64,000 bases of DNA, taken from NCBI GenBank assembly GCA_910577325.1, contig CAJTMR010000006.1, positions 1 through 64,000 of the forward strand, read 5' to 3'. The notes beneath the pieces are model-generated. The model saw only the letters and a program-made list of their open reading frames with translations. It was not told the DNA's origin and made no database searches. Of the stretch, positions 16,344 to 25,383 are shown one piece after another. How positions within the stretch are numbered: the stretch's first letter is position 1; each line of letters starts with the position of its first letter. This DNA is from an uncultured Parabacteroides sp. Its GTDB lineage: Bacteria; Bacteroidota; Bacteroidia; Bacteroidales; Tannerellaceae. The position numbers and the translations under genes were made by a program.

Positions 16344-17626
16344 CGACAGAAGAATTACTCCATTTTGACCGGGAACACATCTGGCATCCGTACACATCAA
16401 CAATCAATCCGCTTCCGGTCTATCCGGTCGAACGTGCGGAAGGGGTCATGATCACCCTGAAAGACGGCCGGAAACTAATCGACGGCATGTCATCGTGGTG
16501 GGCAGCCGTGCATGGATACAATCATCCAGCATTGAATGAAGTTGCCAAAGCGCAATTGGATAAGATGAGCCACATCATGTTCGGAGGCTTTACCCACGAA
16601 CCGGCAGTAGAACTGACAGCCAAGTTGCTCCCGTTGCTACCTCCCTCCATGGAAAAGATATTCTTTGCCGACAGCGGTTCCGTTGCAGTAGAAGTTGCCA
16701 TGAAGATGGCCATCCAATATTGGCAATCGCAAGGAAAACAGAAGAAACATGCTTTTGCGACCATCCGCAGCGGCTATCATGGAGATACTTGGCATGCAAT
16801 GTCAGTCTGCGATCCGGTTACCGGCATGCATGGGATCTTTGCCGGAAGTCTGCCCGTACAATATTTCATCCCCCAGCCTTCTGTCAAATTCGGGGAGAAA
16901 TGGGACGAAAAGGCGATCGAACCTTTAAAAGACTTGCTGGAGAAGCATGCAGGAGAAATAGCAGCCTTGATCCTCGAACCCGTCGTTCAGGGAGCAGGCG
17001 GCATGTATTTCTATTCCCCCGCATTCCTGACAGCGGCACGCGAATTGTGCAACCAGTATCAGGTATTGCTGATCTTTGATGAAATCGCAACGGGGTTCGG
17101 ACGGACCGGACGCCTTTTTGCCTGGGAATGGGCCGGAGTGGAACCGGACATCATGTGTATCGGCAAGGCATTGACGGGAGGTTACATGACACTGTCGGCA
17201 ACCATCACCAGCACACCTATAGCCGACATAATTTGCAGCGGCGAGGCTGGTTGTTTCATGCACGGCCCTACATTCATGGGAAATCCGTTGGCTTGTGCGA
17301 TCGCATCGGCATCGGTTTCTCTCCTGCTGGAAAGCGGATGGCAAGAAAAAGTAAAGGCCATAGAGGCTCAACTCCGGGAAGAATTAGCTCCGGCAATATC
17401 TTTCCCCGGTGTACAAGAGGTACGTGTGCTGGGAGCCATCGGCGTGATCGAGATGAAGGAATCTGTGAATATGGCCGTCTTGCAAAAACGTTTCGTCGAA
17501 GAGGGTATCTGGGTACGTCCATTCGGAAAGTTGATTTACCTGATGCCTCCCTTTATCATCACAAAAGAGGAATTGTCGAAACTGACGAAAGGACTGTTGA
17601 CCATATTAGAACCCAAAATAAAATGA
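16340..17626 (+). CDS. bioA: Adenosylmethionine-8-amino-7-oxononanoate aminotransferase BioA
   Basis: BioA converts KAPA to DAPA using S-adenosylmethionine as amino donor. It has 428 residues and is a class III PLP aminotransferase. HIWHPYTS, DGMSSWWAAVHGYNHP and FADSGSVAVEVAMKMA are characteristic. The PLP lysine is in CIGKALTGGYMTLSAT near residue 275, and DEIATGFGRTG holds the cofactor Asp. The ATG at 16340 overlaps the bioB stop by four bases, which favours it over a TTG nine bases upstream. Its own stop overlaps bioF in the same way. Confidence 0.96.
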   Translation: MTTEELLHFDREHIWHPYTSTINPLPVYPVERAEGVMITLKDGRKLIDGMSSWWAAVHGYNHPALNEVAKAQLDKMSHIMFGGFTHEPAVELTAKLLPLLPPSMEKIFFADSGSVAVEVAMKMAIQYWQSQGKQKKHAFATIRSGYHGDTWHAMSVCDPVTGMHGIFAGSLPVQYFIPQPSVKFGEKWDEKAIEPLKDLLEKHAGEIAALILEPVVQGAGGMYFYSPAFLTAARELCNQYQVLLIFDEIATGFGRTGRLFAWEWAGVEPDIMCIGKALTGGYMTLSATITSTPIADIICSGEAGCFMHGPTFMGNPLACAIASASVSLLLESGWQEKVKAIEAQLREELAPAISFPGVQEVRVLGAIGVIEMKESVNMAVLQKRFVEEGIWVRPFGKLIYLMPPFIITKEELSKLTKGLLTILEPKIK

Positions 17627-18768
17627 AAAATTATAACAATATATTGGAGAAGCTAAGGGCTTCCGGTAGCCTACGCAGTCTTCCCGATGTTGTCCATCGT
17701 GGAAAATGGATCGAAAAAGAGGGACAGGTAATGCTCAACCTTTCCTCCAACGACTATCTCGGACTCGCATCCCGGCAGGATCTACGGAATGAGTTTATCG
17801 GACAGTTACAGGAAAACGACCTGCTGTTCTCCTCCTCCTCCTCCCGGTTGCTGACAGGGAATTTTCCCATCTACACCGAACTGGAAGAACTAATAGCTGA
17901 TCGCTTCGGACGCGAAGCCGCCTTGCTGTTCAATAGCGGTTACCATGCCAATACCGGAGTACTTCCGGCCCTGACGGATAAACAATCATTGATACTGGCA
18001 GACAAACTGGTACATGCGAGTATCATCGACGGTATCCTGTTGAGTGGCACACCTTACCAACGTTATCGTCACAACGATTATGGACATCTGAAACAGCTCT
18101 TAACCAAATACGCACATGAATATGAGCAGGTTATTATCGTTACGGAGAGTATTTTCAGCATGGATGGAGATGTGGCCGACCTCCGCAGTCTGGTGTCCTT
18201 AAAGAAAACTTATCCGAATATATGGCTTTATGTGGACGAGGCACATGCCATCGGTGTAAGGGGGAAAAACGGCTTGGGGATTGCCGAGGAGCAGGATTGC
18301 ATCCGTGATATAGATTTCCTGGTCGGCACTTTCGGAAAAGCTTTGGGATCGATGGGAGCCTACCTGTTATGCAGCCGGACGATTAGGGAATATCTGGTCA
18401 ACACGATGCGACCTCTGATATTCAGCACGGCACTCCCGCCTGTCCAAATCGCCTGGACAAAGTTCCTGTTTGAAAAACTTCCAGACTTTACAGATGAGCG
18501 GCATCGCTTGGCCGTTACAAGCCACACCCTTTCGGAAGCCTTGAAAGGGCAAGGGGGAGAAATATCGGCAAGCCACATCATTCCTTTTATTATTGGTGAA
18601 AACGAGGACTGTATCCTGACAAGCCTCCACTTGCAACGGAAAGGCTTCTACTGCCTTCCCGTCCGTCCTCCCACAGTCCCCAAAGGAACGGCACGGATAC
18701 GTTTCTCATTAACAGCCGACATAACTAAAGAGGAAATTACAGAACTGATAACAAATATTGGCAAATGA
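17623..18768 (+). CDS. bioF: 8-amino-7-oxononanoate synthase BioF
   Basis: BioF condenses pimeloyl-ACP with L-alanine to give KAPA. It has 381 residues and is a PLP-dependent alpha-oxoamine synthase. LNLSSNDYLGLA, FNSGYHANTGVLPAL and DEAHAIGVRGKNGLG are family motifs, and the PLP lysine lies in GTFGKALGSMGAY near residue 237. The start is the ATG at 17623, which overlaps the bioA stop. The open frame runs much further upstream through bioA, but that part is out of frame with bioA and not coding. It overlaps bioG by four bases. Confidence 0.96.
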   Translation: MKNYNNILEKLRASGSLRSLPDVVHRGKWIEKEGQVMLNLSSNDYLGLASRQDLRNEFIGQLQENDLLFSSSSSRLLTGNFPIYTELEELIADRFGREAALLFNSGYHANTGVLPALTDKQSLILADKLVHASIIDGILLSGTPYQRYRHNDYGHLKQLLTKYAHEYEQVIIVTESIFSMDGDVADLRSLVSLKKTYPNIWLYVDEAHAIGVRGKNGLGIAEEQDCIRDIDFLVGTFGKALGSMGAYLLCSRTIREYLVNTMRPLIFSTALPPVQIAWTKFLFEKLPDFTDERHRLAVTSHTLSEALKGQGGEISASHIIPFIIGENEDCILTSLHLQRKGFYCLPVRPPTVPKGTARIRFSLTADITKEEITELITNIGK

Positions 18769-19427
18769 ACATATACAAACGAATAAAAGCAGGCAACAGC
18801 AAGCTCCTTCTCATCTTCTCAGGCTGGGCGGCTTCTCCTGAAATATTCCGGCATCTGGAGACGGAACCGGATACGAATCTCTGGATTTGCTATGATTACC
18901 GGGGGATAGAATTTGAAGAAGATCTTTCCGACTACAGGGAAATCAGCTTAGTAGCTTGGTCGTTAGGAGTATGGGTCGCATCGGTCGTGTTTGCTCAAAA
19001 GCAAATATCCTTCACCAAAGCTGTAGCCGTCAATGGAACTCCCTATCCCGTCCATGACCGGTGGGGCATCCCGGAAACGATCTTCCGGGGGACATTGGAC
19101 AACATAACCGAGGAAGGCATGCACCGCTTCAACCGAAGGATGTGCGGCAGGCGGGATCTCTTGCAAGCCTACGAGCAGATACCGTCCCGCCCACTCGCTG
19201 ACATCCGGAAAGAATTGGAGTTCCTGTACACCGAAATAAAAAAAACATCATCCGCTTCACTCTCGTTCAACGGATGGACACATACCCTCATCTCCTCCGG
19301 CGACCGGATCTTTCCAACCGCTAACTTACATGCCTTCTGGCAAGACCGTTGCCCGGTAACCGGAATTGAAGCTCCTCATTGTCCTTTTTATTTATGGAAA
19401 CAATGGAATGAAATATGGAAGCAATAG
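18765..19427 (+). CDS. bioG: Pimeloyl-ACP methyl ester esterase BioG
   Basis: BioG removes the methyl cap from pimeloyl-ACP methyl ester, ending the BioC-dependent pimelate pathway. It has 220 residues and is an alpha/beta hydrolase of the BioG (DUF452) type, used where BioH is absent. LLLIFSGWAASP lies near the oxyanion region. The likely triad is Ser in AWSLGVWVAS (about 66), Asp in SSGDRIFP (about 181) and His in APHCPFYLW (about 204). It overlaps bioF by four bases and bioC by 13, an arrangement that suits the shared pathway. Confidence 0.93.
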   Translation: MNIYKRIKAGNSKLLLIFSGWAASPEIFRHLETEPDTNLWICYDYRGIEFEEDLSDYREISLVAWSLGVWVASVVFAQKQISFTKAVAVNGTPYPVHDRWGIPETIFRGTLDNITEEGMHRFNRRMCGRRDLLQAYEQIPSRPLADIRKELEFLYTEIKKTSSASLSFNGWTHTLISSGDRIFPTANLHAFWQDRCPVTGIEAPHCPFYLWKQWNEIWKQ

Positions 19428-20179
19428 AAACAAAACGCATACATCTCCGATTTACACGCTCCTTGTCCAGCTACGACAACCACGCCGATGCCCAACAGCG
19501 TATCAGCCGGAAACTCGCCTCCCTCCTCCCTCATCAGGCGGATGCCTGTTACAGGCGGATACTGGAAATCGGCTGCGGAACGGGTGGATTCACCAGGACA
19601 CTGAAACACCAATGCCGTATTGACGAATGGATACTGAATGACCTTTGTGAGGACTGCGGGGAAAAGATAAACCAACTTCTCCCCGGCTTCCCTCACCGTT
19701 TCATTGCCGGGGATGCCGAAAAGCTATCCTTCCCCGGCAGATTCGACCTGATTGCATCCGCCTCGGTTTTCCAGTGGATGAAAGAACCGGAAACGTTTCT
19801 TCATAAACTTTCGGACCTGCTGATATCGCAAGGTGTGCTCTTATTCAGCACTTTTTCTCCCGGCAACTTGTACGAGATCAAAAAACTGACAGGAAAAGGG
19901 CTCGTGTACCCGACCTCCGATGCACTTGTCAAATGGCTATCCGCAGCAGACTTCGATCTGCTTCATCATGAAGAAGAGGCGATCATCCTCACCTTCAAAA
20001 CCCCGTTGGACGTTCTGCGGCATCTGAAAGCAACCGGCGTCACGGCAACCGGAAACGGCCGCTGGACAAGAGGCCGGCAGGAATTATTCTGCCGGCAATA
20101 TGCGGAACAGTTCACGACAACCGGCGGTCAAGTGACACTCACATACCGCCCGCTTTATATACTGGCACGAAAAAAATAA
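19415..20179 (+). CDS. bioC: Malonyl-ACP O-methyltransferase BioC
   Basis: BioC methylates malonyl-ACP so that fatty-acid synthase can elongate it towards pimelate. It has 254 residues and is a class I SAM methyltransferase. RFTRSLSSYDNHADAQQRIS is the BioC-type N-terminus, ILEIGCGTGGFTRTL near residues 49-63 is the SAM-binding loop, and LIASASVFQWMKEPE resembles the conserved BioC segment. Overlap with bioG implies coupled translation. bioD follows after six bases. Confidence 0.94.
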   Translation: MEAIETKRIHLRFTRSLSSYDNHADAQQRISRKLASLLPHQADACYRRILEIGCGTGGFTRTLKHQCRIDEWILNDLCEDCGEKINQLLPGFPHRFIAGDAEKLSFPGRFDLIASASVFQWMKEPETFLHKLSDLLISQGVLLFSTFSPGNLYEIKKLTGKGLVYPTSDALVKWLSAADFDLLHHEEEAIILTFKTPLDVLRHLKATGVTATGNGRWTRGRQELFCRQYAEQFTTTGGQVTLTYRPLYILARKK

Positions 20180-20185
20180 AACAAC

Positions 20186-20863
20186 ATGAAAGGAACAGTC
20201 TTATTTATTACAGGAATCGATACCAACATCGGTAAAACTTTCGCTACCGGCATGATCGCATGCGCATTGGCCGGAAAAGGGAAAAGAGTCATCACCCAGA
20301 AAATGATACAAACAGGTTGCACAGAAATTTCGGAAGACATCGAAATGCACCGGAAAATACAGGGAATCCCTTTCACCGAAGAGGATAAAGCCGGATTGAC
20401 CTGTCCTTACATCTTTACCTACCCCTGTTCTCCCCACATGGCCGCGGAGAAAGACGGAAAGACAATTGACCTCTCCGTCATCACAGAAACAACCCGCCGC
20501 CTACAGGAAAAATATGAATACGTCTTGTTGGAAGGTGCAGGCGGATTAATGGTCCCGAATGATTTTCATTCGCTAACCATCGACTATGTAAAAGAACAAG
20601 GTTACCCCGTTATTCTGGTGACATCCGGCAAATTAGGCAGTATCAACCATACATTATTAAGCCTCTACGCCTGCAAGCAACATGGGATCACTGTCCCCGC
20701 AGTCGTTTACAACCTCTATCCCCCTACGAATGAATTGATAACCGCCAACACACAGGAATACCTCGCTCAATACTTAGAAAAGGAATTTCCCGGAACCGCC
20801 CTTATCACTCTTCCGGAGATACAGGCAGGAAAGGTTGACGTAGACATCAGCAGCTTGCTTTAA
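20186..20863 (+). CDS. bioD: Dethiobiotin synthetase BioD
   Basis: BioD is an ATP-dependent carboxylase that closes the ureido ring of dethiobiotin. It has 225 residues. The P-loop is GIDTNIGKTFATGM near residues 10-23, with KMIQTGC for substrate binding and LLEGAGGLMVPND holding the conserved Glu and Gly run. It is the last gene of the biotin operon and is followed by a hairpin at 20903-20936. Confidence 0.95.
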   Translation: MKGTVLFITGIDTNIGKTFATGMIACALAGKGKRVITQKMIQTGCTEISEDIEMHRKIQGIPFTEEDKAGLTCPYIFTYPCSPHMAAEKDGKTIDLSVITETTRRLQEKYEYVLLEGAGGLMVPNDFHSLTIDYVKEQGYPVILVTSGKLGSINHTLLSLYACKQHGITVPAVVYNLYPPTNELITANTQEYLAQYLEKEFPGTALITLPEIQAGKVDVDISSLL

Positions 20864-20902
20864 CCCCATTCTCCCCTTCTTATCGAAAAGACGGAAAATG
20901 AC

Positions 20903-20936
20903 AGGGAAGGAGTTTCTTTCGACAACCTCCTTCCCT
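20903..20936. terminator. Hairpin between bioD and the DUF456 gene
   Basis: A perfect ten-base stem (AGGGAAGGAG / CTCCTTCCCT) with a 14-base loop lies between two convergent genes. The T-run is weak on both strands, so it may act in either direction. Confidence 0.6.
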
Positions 20937-20957
20937 CTACATGAGAATAAAAGGCGC

Positions 20958-21437
20958 CTATCGAAAAAAAACGGCAATCATGCAATAGGCAAAATAACCG
21001 CAAAGCCCGACTTTCAACACCACGCTGACCAAAAAACCGAAAAAGGCTCCTGCCCCTGCTTTCATAGCTCCTCCCAAGTTTTTACCCCCTAACAGCTCCC
21101 CAAGCAAAGCTCCGACAAACGGTCCGAATATGATTCCCCAAGGAGCAAACAAGAAAACGCCCATGACCGTACCAATCACACACCCCCAGTTGCCCCACTT
21201 GGTTCCTCCGCTATACTTCGTACCCAATATCGGCGTGACATAATCCAATACTTGCACCACTACAACCAGCAACCCCCAAACGACCAACTGCCCGACCGTA
21301 AACCCGAACCGCTCCGTCGCCTGCAACAACAGCAAACCCATATATGCTACCGGCGGTCCCGGCAACACCGGAAGAAAACACCCGGCAAAGCCCAACAACA
21401 GGCAGACGCCGGACAATATATATAAAAGCATGTCCAT
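20958..21437 (-). CDS. DUF456-family membrane protein
   Basis: The protein has 159 residues with about four hydrophobic segments rich in Gly. It contains LLLGFAGCFLPVLPGPPVAY, which is the recognisable DUF456 signature, and PWGIIFGPFVGALLGELLGG. This is a small inner-membrane family of unknown function, common in Bacteroidetes. It converges with bioD across a shared hairpin and is divergent from the L25 gene. I see no partner gene. Confidence 0.85.
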   Translation of the reverse strand: MDMLLYILSGVCLLLGFAGCFLPVLPGPPVAYMGLLLLQATERFGFTVGQLVVWGLLVVVVQVLDYVTPILGTKYSGGTKWGNWGCVIGTVMGVFLFAPWGIIFGPFVGALLGELLGGKNLGGAMKAGAGAFFGFLVSVVLKVGLCGYFAYCMIAVFFR

Positions 21438-21574
21438 GATCCGTTGAATTAGAGGTTGCTAATATAAGACATTTTGGAAATTGGAACAAGCATTCATTGC
21501 TATATACTTAAGCTGATAATCAATTGAATCATTTCCCAAATCCCAACTATCCACAAAATTCATACGGACAAGAT

Positions 21575-21605
21575 TTTGAACATATAAATATAAATCGTAC
21601 CTTTG
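21575..21605 (+). promoter_or_regulatory. Promoter of the L25 gene
   Basis: TTTG at 21575-21578, a 19-base spacer and TACCTTTG at 21598-21605 match the Bacteroides -33/-7 consensus. The predicted leader is about 75 bases. Confidence 0.75.
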
Positions 21606-21688
21606 CACCGCTTTTAACCCCCGTACGTGTGATGGGAAATTAGAAAGCATAAATATCTAATTTTGAGTAACACAAAAATCAAAACAAA

Positions 21689-22273
21689 ATGAAGACATTT
21701 CAATTAGAAGGAAAATCAAGAGAAGTAGCCGCTACTTCTGCAGACCAGAAGAGAGCTTTGAAGGCTATGCGTAAAAACAACGAAATTCCTGCTGTACTGT
21801 ACGGCGGCGAAAAAGTATCTCACTTCACACTTACGAAAGATAGCGTTCGTAACTTGGTTTACACGCCTGAAATCTATGTTGTAGAACTGACTATCGACGG
21901 CAACAAGACAATGGCCATCGTGAAAGATATCCAATTCCAGCCTGTAACCGACGCGATCCTGCACATGGACTTCCTGGAAGTATCAGAAAACAAACCGGTA
22001 GTAATGGAAGTTCCGGTTATTCTGGAAGGTCACGCAGAAGGTGTTAAAGCCGGTGGTAAGCTGAACTTGCAGATGAGAAAGCTGAAAGTAAAAGCCCTTT
22101 ATACAGCAATTCCTGAAAAATTGTATATCAATGTCGATCACCTGGGATTAGGTAAGACTATACAGGTCGGCGCGTTACACTTCGAAGGTCTTGAACTGAT
22201 GAACGCCAAGAACGCTGTCGTTTGTGCCGTTCAGTTGACTCGTGCCGCTCGTGGTGCTCAGGCTAAGGCATAA
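21689..22273 (+). CDS. rplY: 50S ribosomal protein L25/Ctc
   Basis: The protein has 194 residues, the long Ctc form. The N-terminal L25 domain that binds 5S rRNA (about 1-95) includes LRKNNEIP-like MRKNNEIPAVLYGG and MAIVKDIQFQPVTDAILHMD. The C-terminal beta domain (about 96-190) contains VPVILEGHAEGVKAGGKLNL. The tail is Ala-rich (TRAARGAQAKA). The gene precedes pth and an S4 protein, a translation-related group common in Bacteroidetes. A hairpin at 22299-22332 separates it from pth and could act as a partial terminator. Confidence 0.96.
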   Translation: MKTFQLEGKSREVAATSADQKRALKAMRKNNEIPAVLYGGEKVSHFTLTKDSVRNLVYTPEIYVVELTIDGNKTMAIVKDIQFQPVTDAILHMDFLEVSENKPVVMEVPVILEGHAEGVKAGGKLNLQMRKLKVKALYTAIPEKLYINVDHLGLGKTIQVGALHFEGLELMNAKNAVVCAVQLTRAARGAQAKA

Positions 22274-22298
22274 TAAAACTATTATTCCTAAATAATGT

Positions 22299-22332
22299 AA
22301 GGGGAGAATATTCAGCAGAGTATTCTTCCCTT
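22299..22332 (+). terminator. Hairpin between L25 and pth
   Basis: AAGGGGAGAATA pairs with TATTCTTCCCTT (one wobble) around a ten-base loop, followed by T-rich DNA. It may be a terminator or attenuator, because pth starts 28 bases later with no obvious promoter of its own. Confidence 0.65.
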
Positions 22333-22360
22333 TATTATATACCATAAAAACAACATAACA

Positions 22361-22924
22361 ATGAAATATCTGATAACAGGACTTGGAAATATCGGCTCCG
22401 AATATTTAGGGACCCGTCATAATATCGGATTCCGTGTTGTAAACGCATTGGCTGAAGATGCCGGTGTTCCTTTCACGGAAGAACGTTATGGTGCAATCGC
22501 ACGGATGCGTGTCAAGAACTGCGAACTGATCCTATTGAAGCCTAACACGTTCATGAACCTGAGCGGCAATGCTGTCCGCTACTGGTTGCAGAAAGAAAAC
22601 ATTCCGGTAGAGAATCTGTTGGTTGTCGTAGATGATCTGGCGCTCCCGTTCGGGACACTCCGCCTGAAACCGAAAGGCAGCGATGCCGGACACAACGGAT
22701 TGAAAAACATCCAGCAGTTGTTAGGCACACAAGTATACAGCCGCCTTCGTTTCGGTATCGGCAGCGATTTCCCGCGTGGAGGACAAATCGACTATGTGCT
22801 TGGCAAGTTTCCGACGGAAGAACTTCAGGAGATGCCGGAAAAGATGAAACGGGCCATAGAAATCATCAAAAGTTTCTGCCTGGCCGGCATACAGAATACA
22901 ATGAACCAATACAATAACAAATAA
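22361..22924 (+). CDS. pth: Peptidyl-tRNA hydrolase
   Basis: Pth frees tRNA from peptidyl-tRNAs that drop off the ribosome. It has 187 residues. GLGNIGSEYLGTRHNIGFRV carries the catalytic His in RHNIG near residue 22, KPNTFMNLSGNAV binds the tRNA and VVDDLALPFGTLRLKPKGS and DAGHNGLKNI are conserved. The start at 22361 gives the expected N-terminus. The S4-domain gene follows after 12 bases. Confidence 0.96.
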   Translation: MKYLITGLGNIGSEYLGTRHNIGFRVVNALAEDAGVPFTEERYGAIARMRVKNCELILLKPNTFMNLSGNAVRYWLQKENIPVENLLVVVDDLALPFGTLRLKPKGSDAGHNGLKNIQQLLGTQVYSRLRFGIGSDFPRGGQIDYVLGKFPTEELQEMPEKMKRAIEIIKSFCLAGIQNTMNQYNNK

Positions 22925-22936
22925 ATTGACAATTGT

Positions 22937-23371
22937 ATGAACGAAGTCCGTATAGACAAATGGATGTGGGCAACCCGCATATTCAAAACACGTACGATAG
23001 CTGCCGAGGCTTGCAAAAAAGGCAGGATCATGATAAACGGCGTTACGATAAAGCCCTCCCGCATGATCAAAGTCGGGGAAGTGATCCAGGTACGAAAACC
23101 GCCTATCACCTTTTCCTTCAAGGTGCTCGATTTAACGGAACGCCGTATGGGAGCAAAACTGGTCCCAGGTTATCTGGAAAATGTCACAACTCCCGACCAG
23201 TACGAGATATTGGAAATGAACCGCATATCCGGTTTCGTGGACCGTGCACGCGGTTTAGGCCGGCCGACCAAGAAAGACCGTCGCGAACTGGAACAGTTTA
23301 CCGATCCGGGAATGATGGACGACGGATTCGATTTCGAGTTTGACTTCGAAGATCCGGATGATGATGAATAA
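22937..23371 (+). CDS. S4-domain RNA-binding protein (Hsp15-like)
   Basis: The protein has 144 residues. The N-terminal S4 domain (about 3-65) reads VRIDKWMWATRIFKTRTIAA and KKGRIMINGVTIKPSRMIKV. It resembles the ribosome-associated heat-shock protein Hsp15 (HslR), which in E. coli handles stalled 50S subunits with nascent chains. The C-terminus is acidic (FDFEFDFEDPDDDE). It is co-directional with pth, 12 bases downstream, and a strong hairpin follows it. Confidence 0.88.
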   Translation: MNEVRIDKWMWATRIFKTRTIAAEACKKGRIMINGVTIKPSRMIKVGEVIQVRKPPITFSFKVLDLTERRMGAKLVPGYLENVTTPDQYEILEMNRISGFVDRARGLGRPTKKDRRELEQFTDPGMMDDGFDFEFDFEDPDDDE

Positions 23372-23395
23372 ATAAAAGCAATACGTCTCCCCAAA

Positions 23396-23442
23396 AAGGT
23401 TTTGTTTCATACGGGATCAAGTCCGGCATGAAACAAAACCTT
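23396..23442. terminator. Strong hairpin between S4 and TlpA-like genes
   Basis: A perfect 15-base stem (AAGGTTTTGTTTCAT / ATGAAACAAAACCTT) with a 17-base loop sits between two convergent genes. It probably ends transcription from both sides. Confidence 0.8.
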
Positions 23443-23466
23443 CTTTGGAAACACACGATCTTTATT

Positions 23467-24450
23467 CTATTTGACGACTTCTTTCAGTTTTTCATGCAAA
23501 TCCTCGCCGGTCATATTTTTAGCGACAATCACCCCATCCGGTCCTAACAGGACATTGGCCGGAATACCGCGGACACCGTAAAGGGCCGGTATTTCCGAAT
23601 CCCAATATTTCAAGTCGGAAAGATGCGTCCAGGCCAGGTTGTCATCGGCGATGGCTTTCAACCACTTGCTTTTGTCCTTATCCAGGGAAATACCCACAAT
23701 CGTGAAGTTTTTATCCTTATATTCATTAAACGCCTTTACTACATTCGGATTCTCGCGGCGGCAAGGAGGACACCAGGATGCCCAGAAATCCAGCAACACA
23801 TATTTGCCTCTGAAATCAGAAAGCGACACAGACACTCCCGCCGTATCGGGTAACGAAAACTCAGGGGCTACCTTCCCGACCTGCACATTTTCCAACTGTT
23901 TGATGATGCCATCCAGATCTTTCACATACGGACAACCGGCCAGTTCGGGAGAAATCTTGGCACGAGTCGCTTTCAGTTCATCCAACGGCAACTGGTAAGT
24001 AAAGTAACGATACAGATAAAAAGCGGCGGCAGGCGAAGCCGGATACTTGGTGACCAGGCTGTCAATGTCATATCCTTCTTCAAAAACCTTTCCGGCATTC
24101 TCCTGAAAGATCGTGTTGACAGGAGAGTTACGGACCGTAATCGTCTCGCCGTCATTACTCATCCGTACATCCATATTGGTGTTCTCGACAAAGAACTGGA
24201 CAGGATAATTCATGTCTTCCGTTGCCAGACCAAACAACAAAGGCTGGTCCACTTCTCCTTTAAAAGTGAACTTCCCATCTTTCACTTCTGCCGTATCGAC
24301 ATCAAAAAACATCTTGTTCCGAAAAGACTTGAGATAGACTTTCCCGTCCGCCCTGCCGGTCACTTCTCCATTTATCACATAACCTTTCGGTGCTTCCTGG
24401 CAACTCGCCAACGTCAAGGCCACTAAGGCTGTAACTGCTAATCGTTTCAT
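23467..24450 (-). CDS. TlpA-like thioredoxin-family lipoprotein
   Basis: The protein has 327 residues. A lipoprotein signal (VALTLASC, Cys at 17) is followed by a DUF4369-type beta domain (YVINGEVTGRADGKVYLKSF). The C-terminal AhpC/TSA-thioredoxin domain (about 195-327) has the redox motif WASWCPPCRREN near residues 220-231, and the cis-Pro loop VRGIPANVLL. It likely reduces disulfides in the periplasm or on the membrane surface. It starts 19 bases after the EFR1 ferredoxin gene ends, so the two are probably an operon. Confidence 0.92.
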   Translation of the reverse strand: MKRLAVTALVALTLASCQEAPKGYVINGEVTGRADGKVYLKSFRNKMFFDVDTAEVKDGKFTFKGEVDQPLLFGLATEDMNYPVQFFVENTNMDVRMSNDGETITVRNSPVNTIFQENAGKVFEEGYDIDSLVTKYPASPAAAFYLYRYFTYQLPLDELKATRAKISPELAGCPYVKDLDGIIKQLENVQVGKVAPEFSLPDTAGVSVSLSDFRGKYVLLDFWASWCPPCRRENPNVVKAFNEYKDKNFTIVGISLDKDKSKWLKAIADDNLAWTHLSDLKYWDSEIPALYGVRGIPANVLLGPDGVIVAKNMTGEDLHEKLKEVVK

Positions 24451-24469
24451 TTTCTATCTGTTTTGTTCA

Positions 24470-25243
24470 TTATTTAATTTCAGGGTGATGATATCGCCCT
24501 TTTTTCAGCGTTTCCTTTCCATATTCGATCGCACGAACCGGGCAGCGGTGAATGCAAGCAACACACTGCACACAGGTATCCGCCCAAACAGGCTTCCCTG
24601 CCTGCATGCCGATCGTTCCGGTCGGACAAATCCGCTCGCATAACCCACAGGAAATACAAGCATCCGACACACGGAAAGAATTTCTTCCGATGGCCAGATG
24701 TGCAAAAAGAGGATAAATCCAGTAGCTTTTCAAACCGGGCATGCTCCCTGTATGATACAAAGCGTCCTGCCGATGCTCCCGGATCGCTTCGGCAATCCCG
24801 GCCACATGTGCCGGGGCATCCTGCAATTTCCGTTCCTCCACCTCTTTTGCGTCTACATCGAAACCGGGCAACAAGATATAATTGTTCGGCATAATGACGG
24901 AATATGCAGCCGTCAGCGATATCGCTCTTTTTCCCAATGCTTTCCCGATCAGCAGGTCCGTATAGCCACATTCATCTCCACAGGTGGAAACGGAATAAAC
25001 CGGTTGTCCGGCGTATCCGTTTAAAGCCAGACGGGAGATAAAGCGGGTAACAGGAACCGCCGGTCCCCAGGAATGCACGGGATAGACGAACAAAATCTTT
25101 TCATCCGGACGAACCGGATAAGCCAAGCCTTCCTCTTCCTTGCGTAGTTCATCCGCAATGGAAATCAACGGTTCCCCCAACGCCTCACTCAGAGCTTTTG
25201 CCACCCAAAGCGAGTTTCCTGTTCCGGTAAAGTAAAATATCAT
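24470..25243 (-). CDS. EFR1-family flavodoxin-ferredoxin protein
   Basis: The protein has 257 residues. The N-terminal flavodoxin-like domain has FYFTGTGNSLWVAKALSE for phosphate binding of FMN. The C-terminus has two [4Fe-4S] motifs: CISCGLCERICPTG and CVQCVACIHRCPV. This is an electron-transfer protein of the EFR1 type whose partner is unknown. The ATG at 25243 starts MIFYFTG as in the family; the open frame extends 14 codons further upstream but that part covers the promoter. TACTTTTG on the minus strand at 25266-25273 is a good -7 box. Confidence 0.9.
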   Translation of the reverse strand: MIFYFTGTGNSLWVAKALSEALGEPLISIADELRKEEEGLAYPVRPDEKILFVYPVHSWGPAVPVTRFISRLALNGYAGQPVYSVSTCGDECGYTDLLIGKALGKRAISLTAAYSVIMPNNYILLPGFDVDAKEVEERKLQDAPAHVAGIAEAIREHRQDALYHTGSMPGLKSYWIYPLFAHLAIGRNSFRVSDACISCGLCERICPTGTIGMQAGKPVWADTCVQCVACIHRCPVRAIEYGKETLKKGRYHHPEIK

Positions 25244-25265
25244 ATTCTTATTTTTGTTTGAAGTG

Positions 25266-25273
25266 CAAAAGTA
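25266..25273 (-). promoter_or_regulatory. Putative -7 box for the EFR1-TlpA operon
   Basis: TACTTTTG on the minus strand fits TAnnTTTG, 22 bases before the EFR1 ATG. Confidence 0.55.
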
Positions 25274-25383
25274 GGTATAATTCAAGAATATGCCTCACAT
25301 TTACCTTATTAAGAAACCTAAACGGGGGTGCATCAGAATAAATCCCGATACCCCCCGCTCATTAAAGAAGATATGGATAAGCT

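Noticed and set aside
17128..17622. A 165-residue extension of BioF
   Set aside because: It lies wholly inside bioA in another frame; the ATGA overlap at 17623 gives the proper start.
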